Source: an uncultured Collinsella sp.
GTDB lineage: Bacteria > Actinomycetota > Coriobacteriia > Coriobacteriales > Coriobacteriaceae
Length of the DNA: 45,274 bases
Reading direction: 5' to 3'
Assembly (NCBI GenBank): GCA_958427975.1
Contig: CAUAEH010000012.1
Location: forward strand, 1 to 45,274
Under the pieces are notes generated by a model that saw nothing but the letters and a program-made list of their open reading frames with translations, did no database searches and was not told the DNA's origin. Both the position numbers and the translations under genes were made by a program. Position 1 is the first letter of the stretch; each line of letters begins with the position of its first letter. Below, piece after piece: positions 23,834 through 32,079 of this stretch.

Positions 23834-23868
23834 AATGGACCTCGCTCCCAAAGGATACGAGGCCCATT
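23834..23868 (-). terminator. Terminator of the NlpC/P60 operon
   Basis: AATGGACCTCG (23834-23844) pairs with CGAGGCCCATT (23858-23868), one A-C mismatch. On the - strand it is followed by CTTTTATC; on the + strand by GTTGTTTT. It lies 23 bases past the NlpC/P60 stop. Confidence 0.75.
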
Positions 23869-23890
23869 GTTGTTTTCTGAGTTAAAACAC

Positions 23891-25012
23891 TTAGTAGCGA
23901 ACGAAAATGTAATTGTTGTTCATACCGGCTGCGACGGAGCTGATGATAACGCCCGTCTTGTAGTCGGAAGCATGGATCATCTGGCCGTTACCAATGTAGA
24001 TGCCGGTGTGGTAAGAGTTAACCACGACGTCACCAGGCTGTGGATCGGACACGCGGGTCCAGCCCATAAAGGTGCCCGTGGTGCCAAGGCGGCAATAACG
24101 GCCGGTGAGGCAGTAGCTTACAAAACCGGAGCAGTCAAAGCTGTTCGGTCCAATGCCGCCCCAAGAATAAGCATAACCGAGCTTGCTGTAGGCGCGCGAA
24201 ACAACGGTACCACCGTCAACGGACTGGCTCGGTGCGGAAGGCGTCGGAGCCGGAGCGGGCGTCACGGGCTGCGGCGTGGGGGCAGGAGCGGGCGCAGGCG
24301 CAGGCGTATTGCCGCCACCATTGTTGGTCGTGCTGCCACCATTATTGGTGTTCTCGGTCGTACCGGCGGTGTCGTTGCTCACCGTGGCCTTTTCGGCGGT
24401 GCTGGCATTGATGCCAGCCTGCAGTGCGGCGTTGGCCTCGGCCTCGGCAGCAAGCTCGGCCTGCAGCTGTGAATCCAGGGAGTTCACGACACTCTGGGCC
24501 TCAGCCTGCTGGGCATTGAGCTCGTCGACCTTCTTCTGCGTCGCGGCGACGTTCTTCTCCTGCTCGGTCTGCTTATCGGTGAGCTGCTGCTTAAGGTCCT
24601 TGACCTCCTGAATGGTCTGGGCCTGCTTGTCGGAAACCTTGCCGTAGTAGAACAGACGGTTGAGCATATCGCCCAGATCATCGACGCCCGTCAGAACCTG
24701 AAGGAGACTCAGACCGCCGGTCTTGTACTCACCGGCAACGTAGGACGAAAGCTTTGCCTGACCCTCCGCAATCTCTTGCTGCTTTTGCGTGATCTCGCCT
24801 GCAGTCTGATCAAGCTCCTGCGTCTGTGCGGAGAGTTCTTCATGAATTTGCTGGGTTTGCGTGCCGATCTGCTCGAGCTTGGTACGAGCAGCGGCAAGGT
24901 CGGATGCGGTATCGGCGTAGGCCGGAGCCACGAGGCCCAGGCCCAAAACACAAGCGAGGGTTGCCGTAGCAGCGCAGCGTGCCATGTTTCTGTGCGTGTT
25001 TGCTGTGCGCAT
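23891..25012 (-). CDS. Secreted NlpC/P60 peptidoglycan hydrolase with coiled coil
   Basis: A 373-residue exported cell-wall hydrolase. A signal peptide (1-33, cleavage after AYA) precedes a Gln/Glu-rich coiled coil (~36-210) like PcsB and RipA-type regulators. A Pro/Ala/Asn-rich linker (~225-268) leads to a C-terminal NlpC/P60 domain. Catalytic Cys294 (FDCSGF), His335 (YHTGIYIG) and His347 fit the cysteine peptidase triad that cuts stem peptides. The coiled coil may hold it inactive until the divisome releases it, as for PcsB; this is inference. It ends at a terminator; apt is 32 bases upstream on the same strand. Confidence 0.93.
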   Translation of the reverse strand: MRTANTHRNMARCAATATLACVLGLGLVAPAYADTASDLAAARTKLEQIGTQTQQIHEELSAQTQELDQTAGEITQKQQEIAEGQAKLSSYVAGEYKTGGLSLLQVLTGVDDLGDMLNRLFYYGKVSDKQAQTIQEVKDLKQQLTDKQTEQEKNVAATQKKVDELNAQQAEAQSVVNSLDSQLQAELAAEAEANAALQAGINASTAEKATVSNDTAGTTENTNNGGSTTNNGGGNTPAPAPAPAPTPQPVTPAPAPTPSAPSQSVDGGTVVSRAYSKLGYAYSWGGIGPNSFDCSGFVSYCLTGRYCRLGTTGTFMGWTRVSDPQPGDVVVNSYHTGIYIGNGQMIHASDYKTGVIISSVAAGMNNNYIFVRY

Positions 25013-25044
25013 GTAGCTTCCTTTCCGGTATCTAAGGGTAGCGG

Positions 25045-25575
25045 CTAGTCCACCGTTACCAGGCTAAAGAGCTCAACATCCTCGTTAGGAGGCGTGAGCT
25101 TCTTGCGCGGGTTGAGAAACGCAAGCTCAAGGATACAACCGTAGCCCACAAGCTTTGCGCCCATATCTCGCGCCAGTTTACCTGTTGCCTCGACGGTTCC
25201 GCCCGTCGCGACCAAGTCGTCCAGAATCAACACGGTATCTTTAGAGCTGATAGCATCGGCGTGGATCTCGATAGAATCCGTTCCATACTCGAGCTCATAG
25301 CTCTCGCTCACCGTCTTACGCGGCAGTTTACCCGGCTTACGTGCGGGAACAAAGCCAGCGCCCAGGGCGACGGCCACGGGCACGCCCACCATAAAGCCAC
25401 GAGCCTCGGGGCCGACGACCTTGGTAATGCCCATGCCAGCAAAATGCTCGGCCAGGGCATCCACCATGGCCTTCAGAGCCTCGGGATTGCCAAAGAGCGG
25501 CGTGATGTCCTTAAAGACGACTCCGGGCTCGGGATAGTCGGGGATATCGACGATATGAGATTCGAAGTCGTACAT
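25045..25575 (-). CDS. apt: Adenine phosphoribosyltransferase
   Basis: Salvages adenine to AMP using PRPP. The N-terminal DIPDYPEPGVVFKDITPLF is a family hallmark; GPEARGF and the PRPP loop ILDDLVATGGT complete the active site. I prefer the ATG at 25575 (176 aa), since GAAAGGT lies 8 bases upstream; a longer start at 25590 has no ribosome site. 36 bases separate it from the FtsR-like gene upstream, so it may share that transcript. Confidence 0.95.
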   Translation of the reverse strand: MYDFESHIVDIPDYPEPGVVFKDITPLFGNPEALKAMVDALAEHFAGMGITKVVGPEARGFMVGVPVAVALGAGFVPARKPGKLPRKTVSESYELEYGTDSIEIHADAISSKDTVLILDDLVATGGTVEATGKLARDMGAKLVGYGCILELAFLNPRKKLTPPNEDVELFSLVTVD

Positions 25576-25611
25576 GGCGTGACCTTTCATGGATTGCCGG
25601 GTGAACGGCGG

Positions 25612-26496
25612 TTATTTGCCCGTGTTAGCAGACGAGCTATGCGAGGGGGCAACGACCTTGGACGGCTGCACGAGCGACTCGTCGTGCGCGGCAACCGTGG
25701 GGACGCTTGCCCCATCGCTTTTAGCCTTGGTGGATTCGGAACGCGCGATCTCCTCATCGAGAGCATCGATGTCAGCGTCCTCGACCACGGCGTTGAGCGA
25801 CTCAAAGACACGGTTCTTAAGGAGCGCGGTGTGAACACCCTCGGTGAGGTCGTGCAGCTTCTTAAAAGCACGCTCGAGCTTGGCGTCGCGCTCGTCATCG
25901 GAGGTATCCATGCCGAGCATGCTCACGAGAACCTGCTCAAACATCGAAGACTCGCGATTTGCCGACGATACGTACTGACGCAGGTTGCGCGGCTCAATGT
26001 GGAAGCGCGACAGCTCCGAGCAGTAACGGATAATCGGGAAATCTCGGCCATCGACGAGCTCTCGGTTCTGAGGGCTCTTGATGATGCGGATAAGATCATT
26101 CTCGGCAAGGGAGCGGATAAACGAGATCTCGACGCCGAGCATGTCGGGAATGGTCTCGATGGGATGCAACTTTTGCTTGGTCTCTTTGGGTTCCGTCTTA
26201 AGCGGAACATCGGACAGAAGACCCACCTCGTAAGCCAAAGTGGACAGGTCCGTTGCGTTTTCCAAGCGCTGCTTAATGACGTTGAGCGGCATGTAGCGGG
26301 TCTTCTGCAGGTGCAGGATGACCTCGAGACGGTCAACGTCTTCCTTGGAGTACTGGCGATACCCCTTAGGCGTACGATGAGGGGTGATGAGCCCCTCATC
26401 TTCTAGAAATCTAATTTTTGAGTTCGATAGATCGGGGTATGCGCCTCGAAGTAGGTTGACGACTTGGCCGATACTCAGATAGTTGCGTTCGGCCAT
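25612..26496 (-). CDS. MerR-family regulator, FtsR-like
   Basis: A 294-residue MerR protein. The winged HTH at 5-75 has YLSIGQVVNLLRG, KIRFLEDEGLITPHR and GYRQYSKEDVDRL. An additional domain (~110-200) and an acidic Ser/Ala-rich tail (~235-294) follow; there is no metal-binding Cys pattern. The gene is 3 bases after the FHA gene. This pairing matches M. tuberculosis Rv1827-Rv1828 and C. glutamicum odhI-ftsR; FtsR activates ftsZ there. A role in division gene control here is inferred from synteny and architecture. The tail is longer than in those relatives. Confidence 0.82.
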   Translation of the reverse strand: MAERNYLSIGQVVNLLRGAYPDLSNSKIRFLEDEGLITPHRTPKGYRQYSKEDVDRLEVILHLQKTRYMPLNVIKQRLENATDLSTLAYEVGLLSDVPLKTEPKETKQKLHPIETIPDMLGVEISFIRSLAENDLIRIIKSPQNRELVDGRDFPIIRYCSELSRFHIEPRNLRQYVSSANRESSMFEQVLVSMLGMDTSDDERDAKLERAFKKLHDLTEGVHTALLKNRVFESLNAVVEDADIDALDEEIARSESTKAKSDGASVPTVAAHDESLVQPSKVVAPSHSSSANTGK

Positions 26497-26499
26497 TAC

Positions 26500-26934
26500 C
26501 TACTCACCGGTTTCGATGCGCTCCGGCGTGCTCTCGTGGTAGATGAGCGTGAACGTACCGATCTGAACGGAAGAGCCGTCGTGCAGCGGAGCACCGTTGA
26601 CGATGGCGCCGTCGACCCAGGTGCCGTTGAGCGAGCCCAGATCCTCAATACGGGCGCCCAGGCCCTCACGAATAATGCGTGCGTGGCTGCGCGAGACAGT
26701 CATGTCGTTGAGGAAGATGCCGTTCGCGGGATCGCGGCCGATGGTGGTCACGTCGTCCTCGAGCTCAAAGGCGGCTCCGGTCTGCGGGCCCTTGACGATG
26801 GACAGAACCGGAGCGGTGATGTGCGCGTTGGCCATAAGGTCGGGAACAGTGACATCGCTCGAAGGAACGCGGAAAACGCAGGTAGCGTCCGCAGTCTTAT
26901 CGTTCTGAGGCATATTGTTAACCTTGTTGTCCAT
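26500..26934 (-). CDS. FHA-domain protein, GarA/OdhI-like
   Basis: A 144-residue FHA protein. Residues ~43-135 are the FHA fold with phosphothreonine-binding GR (66-67), SRSH (81-84) and N103 (SLNGT). The N-terminal tail ends ADATCVFR, aligning with the regulatory ETTSVFR of GarA/OdhI: T18 matches the PknB-type threonine, but the preceding threonine is Ala and the Ser is Cys. GarA/OdhI control 2-oxoglutarate dehydrogenase and glutamate metabolism. The target here is unknown. Sits next to the FtsR-like regulator with a 3-base gap, 65 bases after pgsA-like. Confidence 0.85.
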   Translation of the reverse strand: MDNKVNNMPQNDKTADATCVFRVPSSDVTVPDLMANAHITAPVLSIVKGPQTGAAFELEDDVTTIGRDPANGIFLNDMTVSRSHARIIREGLGARIEDLGSLNGTWVDGAIVNGAPLHDGSSVQIGTFTLIYHESTPERIETGE

Positions 26935-26999
26935 GACAACCCCTATCTAACGCGGCCACGCCGCAAAAAATGAACCGTACGTAATCATACCCCAATGAA

Positions 27000-27704
27000 T
27001 CAGTCTTCGATTTCGGGGTTGAGAAAGTCGGTGTCCTCGTCCTCGGGATGCGCGATGGCCTGTTTAATGGCCACCCCTCCCTTAATGGAATAGATGACAG
27101 CGGTGAGCATGGAGAAGATGACGCCGCCGTACACAAAGAAGATGCCGAGGGGCACCGAGCTGCCATTGAGGCCTGGGAATGCCGTGAACGTGGCGGGCAG
27201 CAGATGCCAGCCGTCTATGATGGGGAACCCAAGCAGCATGAGCGAGAAGCCGGTCATGAGTAGCGCCGTGGCAATCTTGCCGGGAAAGACGACGTCAATG
27301 GGACGACGGTGATAATGGCGCACGATGAGCGATCCGATCCCTAAGTAAACATCGCGACCGATGATGAGTATGCAGACCCAGATGGGCAACTCGCCGCGTA
27401 CCACCAGGCCCAGCACGCCGGTAAACAGCAGTGCACGGTCGCAGATGGGGTCCATAACCTTGCCGAGCCACGAGACCGTTTTGGTCATGCGGGCAATCTG
27501 ACCGTCCATCCAGTCGGTGGAGGCCGCAATAGCATAGATGACAATGGCTACAACACGGTTGTTGTCCGTCACAAACAGGTACAGGAAGACGAGCGTGAGG
27601 ACCAGGCGCGTAAAGGTGATGAAATTGGAGATCGTGAAGATCTTATTCGACGGGTAATCGGAAGTGCCGATAAGCTCCTTTTTGATCTTCTTTTTGATGC
27701 CCAC
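27000..27704 (-). CDS. CDP-alcohol phosphatidyltransferase (second PgsA-like protein)
   Basis: A 234-residue membrane enzyme with the complete CDP-alcohol transferase motif: D64, D67-G68, A71-R72, G81, D85 and D89. Several hydrophobic helices follow; the C-terminal ~20 residues are acidic. Actinobacterial genomes keep such a gene (PgsA2 group) next to the garA/ftsR genes. It could be phosphatidylglycerolphosphate synthase, cardiolipin synthase of the CDP-alcohol type or phosphatidylinositol-phosphate synthase; sequence alone does not decide. Its paralogue at 6053 is the likelier PgsA. The ATG follows GGGGAG by 11 bases, with a TATAGT -10 upstream near 27742. Confidence 0.85.
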   Translation of the reverse strand: MGIKKKIKKELIGTSDYPSNKIFTISNFITFTRLVLTLVFLYLFVTDNNRVVAIVIYAIAASTDWMDGQIARMTKTVSWLGKVMDPICDRALLFTGVLGLVVRGELPIWVCILIIGRDVYLGIGSLIVRHYHRRPIDVVFPGKIATALLMTGFSLMLLGFPIIDGWHLLPATFTAFPGLNGSSVPLGIFFVYGGVIFSMLTAVIYSIKGGVAIKQAIAHPEDEDTDFLNPEIED

Positions 27705-27832
27705 AGGACTCCCCCGCTGGTAAACGACAAAACTTTCGATACTATACCCGTTCTAGCGATGTCTATCCAGCGTAAGCATAGAGAGTCCAGACATATGGAG
27801 GACGGTTCTGGGCTGTGCGCGATTCTACATTT

Positions 27833-27889
27833 GTGTACATCAGCCTCCAAAAACGACAATATTCGACATCTTTGGTGGCTGATGTACAC
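27833..27889. repeat. Inverted repeat in the pgsA-like/tRNA intergenic region
   Basis: Arms 27833-27851 (GTGTACATCAGCCTCCAAA) and 27871-27889 pair with one mismatch around a 19-base loop. No neighbouring gene stop is near on the + side. The 296-base gap 27705-28000 contains this, a probable pgsA-like promoter and the tRNA terminator; no gene seen. Confidence 0.7.
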
Positions 27890-27957
27890 GTTTTGATTCA
27901 GTGATTACATCGATCGGGAAAGCTGTTGCTTTAAGCAAATGAATCATGATGATTAAA

Positions 27958-27990
27958 AACAAAAAAAGGTCAGGCACTTAGTGCCTGACC
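27958..27990 (-). terminator. Intrinsic terminator of the tRNA-Pro gene
   Basis: GGTCAGGCAC (27968-27977), loop TTA (27978-27980), GTGCCTGACC (27981-27990): a perfect 10-bp stem. Read on the - strand it is followed by a run of seven T's and more T-rich sequence. Confidence 0.95.
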
Positions 27991-28000
27991 TGCAAACTTC

Positions 28001-28077
<77 letters not shown>

Positions 28078-28157
28078 AAGCTTTTGTCTGTTGCTCTGCT
28101 CTCGCTCGCAACAGGGAGTATATTAACCCGAAACTTTGGCCTTGCGCAAGAACTTTT

Positions 28158-29369
28158 TTAATTATTTTTGAGCAAGTCCAAAATTGTATCTGCAAGCTGG
28201 GCTTTTGTTAGCACAGGAAGTTCTTGCGTCCCTGCTGTGCTCACGATCCAAGCCTTATTAGTATCAGATCCAAAGCCCGAATCGGCGCGCGAGACATCAT
28301 TGGCGATAATCGCATCGCATCCCTTGCGGGCCAATTTACGCTCAGCGTACTCCATGACGTTATCGGTCTCGGCTGCAAATCCGATCACACGGCGCTCGCC
28401 CTTCTGGCGCGAGAGCTCAGCCAAAATATCGACCGTCTCGACCAGTTCGATGCGATCCAAGCGCTCGTTGGCCTTTTTGAGCTTATGGTCGGCGGGAGCG
28501 GCGGGTGTGTAGTCGGCGACAGCCGCCGCACAAATGGCCGCATCGGCCGTCTGAAAGGCACCTAACGCCGCCTGCAGCATCTCTGCGGCGGTCTGCACGC
28601 GTACACACTCCACGCCGCGGGGAACATCGATCGATGTCGGTCCCAACACAAGCGTGACCTCAGCACCGCGGCGTACGGCCTCCCCTGCCAGGGCGATGCC
28701 CATCTTTCCCGACGACCGATTACCGATAAAGCGCACCGGATCGATCGGCTCATGCGTGGGACCGGCGGTGATGACGATGCGCTTGCCCGCCAGGTCCTGA
28801 GGTGCGGGGTTGAGCACCTCGCAGATGGCTTCGACAATGTCCTCGGGCTCGCTCATGCGCCCCGTGTCCACGTCACCGCAGGCAAGGTAGCCACTACCGG
28901 GGCCAACCACGTGCACCCCGCGGTCGCGCAGCGTGGCCATATTGGCCTGGGTTGCCGGCGCCTTCCACATGCCATTGTTCATGGCAGGTGCGATCACAAT
29001 GGGTCGCGGCGTGGCGAGCAGCGTCGTGGAGATAAGGTCATCGGCAATGCCGTTGGCCATCTTAGCGATGATATTTGCCGTGGCAGGCGCCACGACCACC
29101 AGGTCGGGCTCCTGCGCGAGCGAAATGTGGTGGATGGGGTCAGAGGGGTCGTCAAACAGGCCCACAGCAATCGGCTCGCCCGTAAGCGCGCGGAAGGTGA
29201 GCGGCCCCACGAACTCCGTGGCATGCTCGCTCATAACAATCTTGACGCGTGCGCCGCGCTTTTGCAGCAGGCGCACGATATTGCACGACTTATAGGCGGC
29301 GATCCCGCCGGTAATGCCCAGCAGGATCGTTTTTCCCTCAAGTTGCATTGAATTATTGGGCGCCGCCAT
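28158..29369 (-). CDS. coaBC: Bifunctional CoaBC (phosphopantothenoylcysteine synthetase/decarboxylase)
   Basis: Makes 4'-phosphopantetheine for coenzyme A from phosphopantothenate and cysteine. The N-terminal flavodoxin-like CoaC domain has GITGGIAAYKS, the catalytic His segment PIHHISLA, PAMNNGMW and the LACGDVDTGRM substrate clamp. The C-terminal CoaB domain (from ~188) has TAGPTHEPIDPVRFIGNRSSGKMG and the KLKK nucleotide segment. The ATG follows the zinc-ribbon gene stop by 3 bases. It is the last gene of the right-hand operon, 80 bases before the tRNA. Confidence 0.96.
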   Translation of the reverse strand: MAAPNNSMQLEGKTILLGITGGIAAYKSCNIVRLLQKRGARVKIVMSEHATEFVGPLTFRALTGEPIAVGLFDDPSDPIHHISLAQEPDLVVVAPATANIIAKMANGIADDLISTTLLATPRPIVIAPAMNNGMWKAPATQANMATLRDRGVHVVGPGSGYLACGDVDTGRMSEPEDIVEAICEVLNPAPQDLAGKRIVITAGPTHEPIDPVRFIGNRSSGKMGIALAGEAVRRGAEVTLVLGPTSIDVPRGVECVRVQTAAEMLQAALGAFQTADAAICAAAVADYTPAAPADHKLKKANERLDRIELVETVDILAELSRQKGERRVIGFAAETDNVMEYAERKLARKGCDAIIANDVSRADSGFGSDTNKAWIVSTAGTQELPVLTKAQLADTILDLLKNN

Positions 29370-29372
29370 CGT

Positions 29373-30092
29373 TTACGCTTCCTTGCTCGGGAGCACCAGC
29401 AGTCGGTGGCAGTACGGGCAGTGCGTAATCTCACTACCGTCGTGGTTGAGGTCGCTCATGGACGATGCCTGCAGCGCGGTGTGGCAGACCGTGGGGATGT
29501 TGCCCTGAATGGTCTCGACAGCCAGGCCGCGGAACTGCTTGAGCAGGCGCTCGTAGTCGGTGAGCACGTCGGACGGCAGCGTGGCGGCAAGGGCGGTGCG
29601 CTCCTTGGTGGCGGCATCAATCTGTGCCTGGAGTTCGGCGGCCTTGGCGCGGGCGGCCTTGGTATCGGCCTTCACGCCCTCCTCGAACTTGGCGATGATG
29701 GCCTGCGCGCGAGCCTCGCGGGCGAGCGCTTCCTTATGGGCGACGATGACGTCTTTGCGGGTGTGCTCGATCTTGTCCAGACGCTTGGCCAGGGTGGCAA
29801 GCTCATTCTCCAGGTCCTGCACCTCGCGGTAATCAGAGCCGTCGACGTGACGCTTCTTGGCAGCCTCGATGGCGTAGTTGGTCTGGATCTCGGTGGTGTT
29901 GAGGTCGTCGAGCTCAATGTCCAAATCTTTGCGCTGGGCGTAGAGCTTTGTCATCTCGGACTTGAGCTTCACATAGGTCTTACGCTTTGAGGCGAGCTCC
30001 TTGAGCTCCGGCATATTGGCAAGTTCGCTCTTGTTACGGGCGAGCTCCAAATCGATCTGTTGCAGCTTGAGTAGCGTAGCGCCGGCGCTCAT
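29373..30092 (-). CDS. Coiled-coil protein with C-terminal zinc-ribbon-like domain
   Basis: A 239-residue protein of the Rv2229c/C4-type zinc ribbon family. Residues ~10-190 are a continuous charged coiled coil. The C-terminal end has C203-H204 and C225/C228 (CPYCHR), but the first cysteine of the usual CxxC pair is Pro200, so only three of the four cysteine ligands are present. Function unknown; paired with a Nif3 gene in actinobacteria. ATG at 30092 overlaps the nif3-like stop (ATGA) and follows AAAGGAG. The zinc site may use His or may be degenerate. Confidence 0.85.
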   Translation of the reverse strand: MSAGATLLKLQQIDLELARNKSELANMPELKELASKRKTYVKLKSEMTKLYAQRKDLDIELDDLNTTEIQTNYAIEAAKKRHVDGSDYREVQDLENELATLAKRLDKIEHTRKDVIVAHKEALAREARAQAIIAKFEEGVKADTKAARAKAAELQAQIDAATKERTALAATLPSDVLTDYERLLKQFRGLAVETIQGNIPTVCHTALQASSMSDLNHDGSEITHCPYCHRLLVLPSKEA

Positions 30093-30898
30093 AAGTTCTC
30101 TCCTTTTGTCACAGTCCACCATTGGCAAGGGTTCAGTATTTTAATCGCATGACGGGGGTCGACCCCAGCGTCAACTGCAGAGTTCATCAAGATATCCACG
30201 AACGGCTCTTCGGAGCGGTCGTGCCCGAGCAGAATCACGCTCAGGCCACGCAAGGCAAGGTCCTGCGCCACGTGGTAGCCCGCCTCACCCGTCACGACAA
30301 CATCTGCGCCTGCGGCGATGGCGAGCTCTCCAAAGTCGCCCAGGGAGCCGCCCAAAATGGCGACGGTGCGGCACAGGTGCTCGGCTTCGCCCCATACGCG
30401 CGGATCGCTGCCAAAGGCCGTGGCGGCACGGTTGGCGAGATTGCGCAGGTTGCAGGCGTCGTGGAGGGTCGCGAGTGCGCCCAGACCGGTGAGCTCAGGC
30501 TCGTCCACATGCTCCAGCGAGCTCATGAGCTCGGCGTCCAGCAGCTCACTCAGACGAACGCGCGCTTCGTGCGAGCGGTCCAGGTTGGTGTGAAGCGAGA
30601 TGATGCTAACGCCACAACGAGCTGCCTCGTATAGTGCAGCGCTGCACTGGGGACGCGCGGAATCGGCCGGACAAAAGGCCTCGGGCGCCTTGATATAGAT
30701 GGGATGATGCGTCAGCAGTACGTTGGCGCCGGCCTCGAGAGCGCGGCGTACGTTTGCCTCGGTCGCGTCGAGCGCGCAGGCCACGCCGGTGACCTTGGCT
30801 GCAGGGTCTCCAACGGACAGGCCTACATGGTCCCAGGGTTCAGTATCCGTCTTGGGATAGCGCGCCAGCAGGGCGCGCTCGAGCTCGGCGACAATCAT
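30089..30898 (-). CDS. Nif3-like dinuclear metal-binding protein (YqfO/YbgI family)
   Basis: A 269-residue protein of the Nif3/DUF34 family, which folds as a toroidal hexamer with a two-metal site. Visible ligands are in LLTHHPIYIK (two His), SLHTNLD (His and Asp) and GHDRSEEPFV (His/Glu). Family members may have GTP-cyclohydrolase-like or phosphodiester-bond functions; the role is unsettled. Overlaps both neighbours by 4 bases (ATGA), so translation is coupled from the cysteine desulfurase to this protein and then to the zinc-ribbon protein. Confidence 0.88.
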   Translation of the reverse strand: MIVAELERALLARYPKTDTEPWDHVGLSVGDPAAKVTGVACALDATEANVRRALEAGANVLLTHHPIYIKAPEAFCPADSARPQCSAALYEAARCGVSIISLHTNLDRSHEARVRLSELLDAELMSSLEHVDEPELTGLGALATLHDACNLRNLANRAATAFGSDPRVWGEAEHLCRTVAILGGSLGDFGELAIAAGADVVVTGEAGYHVAQDLALRGLSVILLGHDRSEEPFVDILMNSAVDAGVDPRHAIKILNPCQWWTVTKGENL

Positions 30899-32073
30899 GC
30901 GGCACCCACGATCGACAACAGCGTCTGGGCAAAGTCGTCCAGGTCGCCCGGGTTCACGCGGTCATCAAACGAGATGCGCAGCGACCCCAATGCCTGCTCG
31001 CGGCCGATGCCCATGGCGCTGAGCACGTGGCTCGGGTCCATGCTGCCGCTCGAGCAAGCCGATCCGGCCGAAACCTCAAAGCCGGCGGCATCGAGCTTAA
31101 TGATGAGCTCCTCGGAGTCCATGCCGTCGACGTAGATTGAAACCATGCCCGGCAGACGGTCTGCCTGCGCATAGTCGCCCATCGTGGCGTGAATGCGAGG
31201 ATGGGCCGTAAGCGTGGCGTAGAGCTTATCGGACAGGGCCTGCAGCGTGGCGCGCTCCTGGGCCACGTGGGGCGCCAGCGTGCGGGCGGCAGCGGCAAAA
31301 GCCAGCTGCGTGCGCAGATCCTGCGTACCGGCGCGACGGCCGGCTTCCTGTCCACCGCCAAAGATGCGCGGACGCAGCGGCGTGCGGTTCTTAAGGTAGA
31401 GCGCACCGGATGCCACGGGGCCGCCGATCTTGTGCGCGGCAACGGTCATAGCATCGACGCCCAGCTCGGTGACATCGAGCGGAATATGCAAGTAGCCCTG
31501 GATAGCATCGGTATGAAACAAGGCGCCGGCAGCATGTGCGGCGGCGGCCAGCTCGCGGATGGGCTGCACCACGCCGGTCTCATTGTTGGCGACCATAATG
31601 CTCACGAGCGCCACGTCGTCGCCGAGCAGCTCGACAAGCGTGGCAGGCTCAATGTAGCCCGCGCGGCAGGGCTGAACCAGGTCGACGGTAAAGCCGGCGG
31701 CGCGCAGCAGCGGTAGGTTGTCCAGAATCGAATCGTGCTCGATGGCCGAAACGATTACACGATTGCGCTTTCGATCGCGCTGACGAGCACCCTCGGCAAG
31801 ACCGAGCAGCGCCAGCTGGTTGGCCTCGGTGCCGCCGTTGGTAAGGATGATCTCGGACGGGCGAACGCGTGCGCCAAAGCTACGGGCGATCTCGCGGCGT
31901 GCAACCTCCAGACGCGCGGCGGCCTTGCGGCCAAGCGAGTGCAGCGAGTTGGGGTTGACGCCGGCAAGCTCGCTGTCGTCATATTCGCGCTGCGCAAGGC
32001 GCGCCTCGGCGCGCATGGGCGTCGAGGCAGCATAGTCAAGATTCACGGGTATGCGGTTTTGACCTGCGGTCAT
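30895..32073 (-). CDS. Cysteine desulfurase (IscS/NifS family)
   Basis: PLP enzyme that takes sulfur from cysteine for Fe-S clusters and thio-modifications. VNLDYAASTPM is the N-terminal signature, AIEHDSIL contains the PLP-stacking His, VAAHKIGGP holds the PLP lysine, and SAGSACSSG holds the sulfur-carrying Cys. Length 392 fits group I. Radical SAM enzymes RimO, MiaB and IspH in this window need such sulfur. Overlaps the Nif3 gene by 4 bases and lies 6 bases downstream of rpe. Whether it is IscS or a tRNA-thiolation NifS-like enzyme is not decidable here. Confidence 0.93.
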   Translation of the reverse strand: MTAGQNRIPVNLDYAASTPMRAEARLAQREYDDSELAGVNPNSLHSLGRKAAARLEVARREIARSFGARVRPSEIILTNGGTEANQLALLGLAEGARQRDRKRNRVIVSAIEHDSILDNLPLLRAAGFTVDLVQPCRAGYIEPATLVELLGDDVALVSIMVANNETGVVQPIRELAAAAHAAGALFHTDAIQGYLHIPLDVTELGVDAMTVAAHKIGGPVASGALYLKNRTPLRPRIFGGGQEAGRRAGTQDLRTQLAFAAAARTLAPHVAQERATLQALSDKLYATLTAHPRIHATMGDYAQADRLPGMVSIYVDGMDSEELIIKLDAAGFEVSAGSACSSGSMDPSHVLSAMGIGREQALGSLRISFDDRVNPGDLDDFAQTLLSIVGAA

Positions 32074-32079
32074 AAGGGT

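Noticed and set aside
23834..23868. Terminator hairpin as a further copy of the repeat family
   Set aside because: No core sequence is shared; it is an ordinary terminator of the NlpC/P60 gene.
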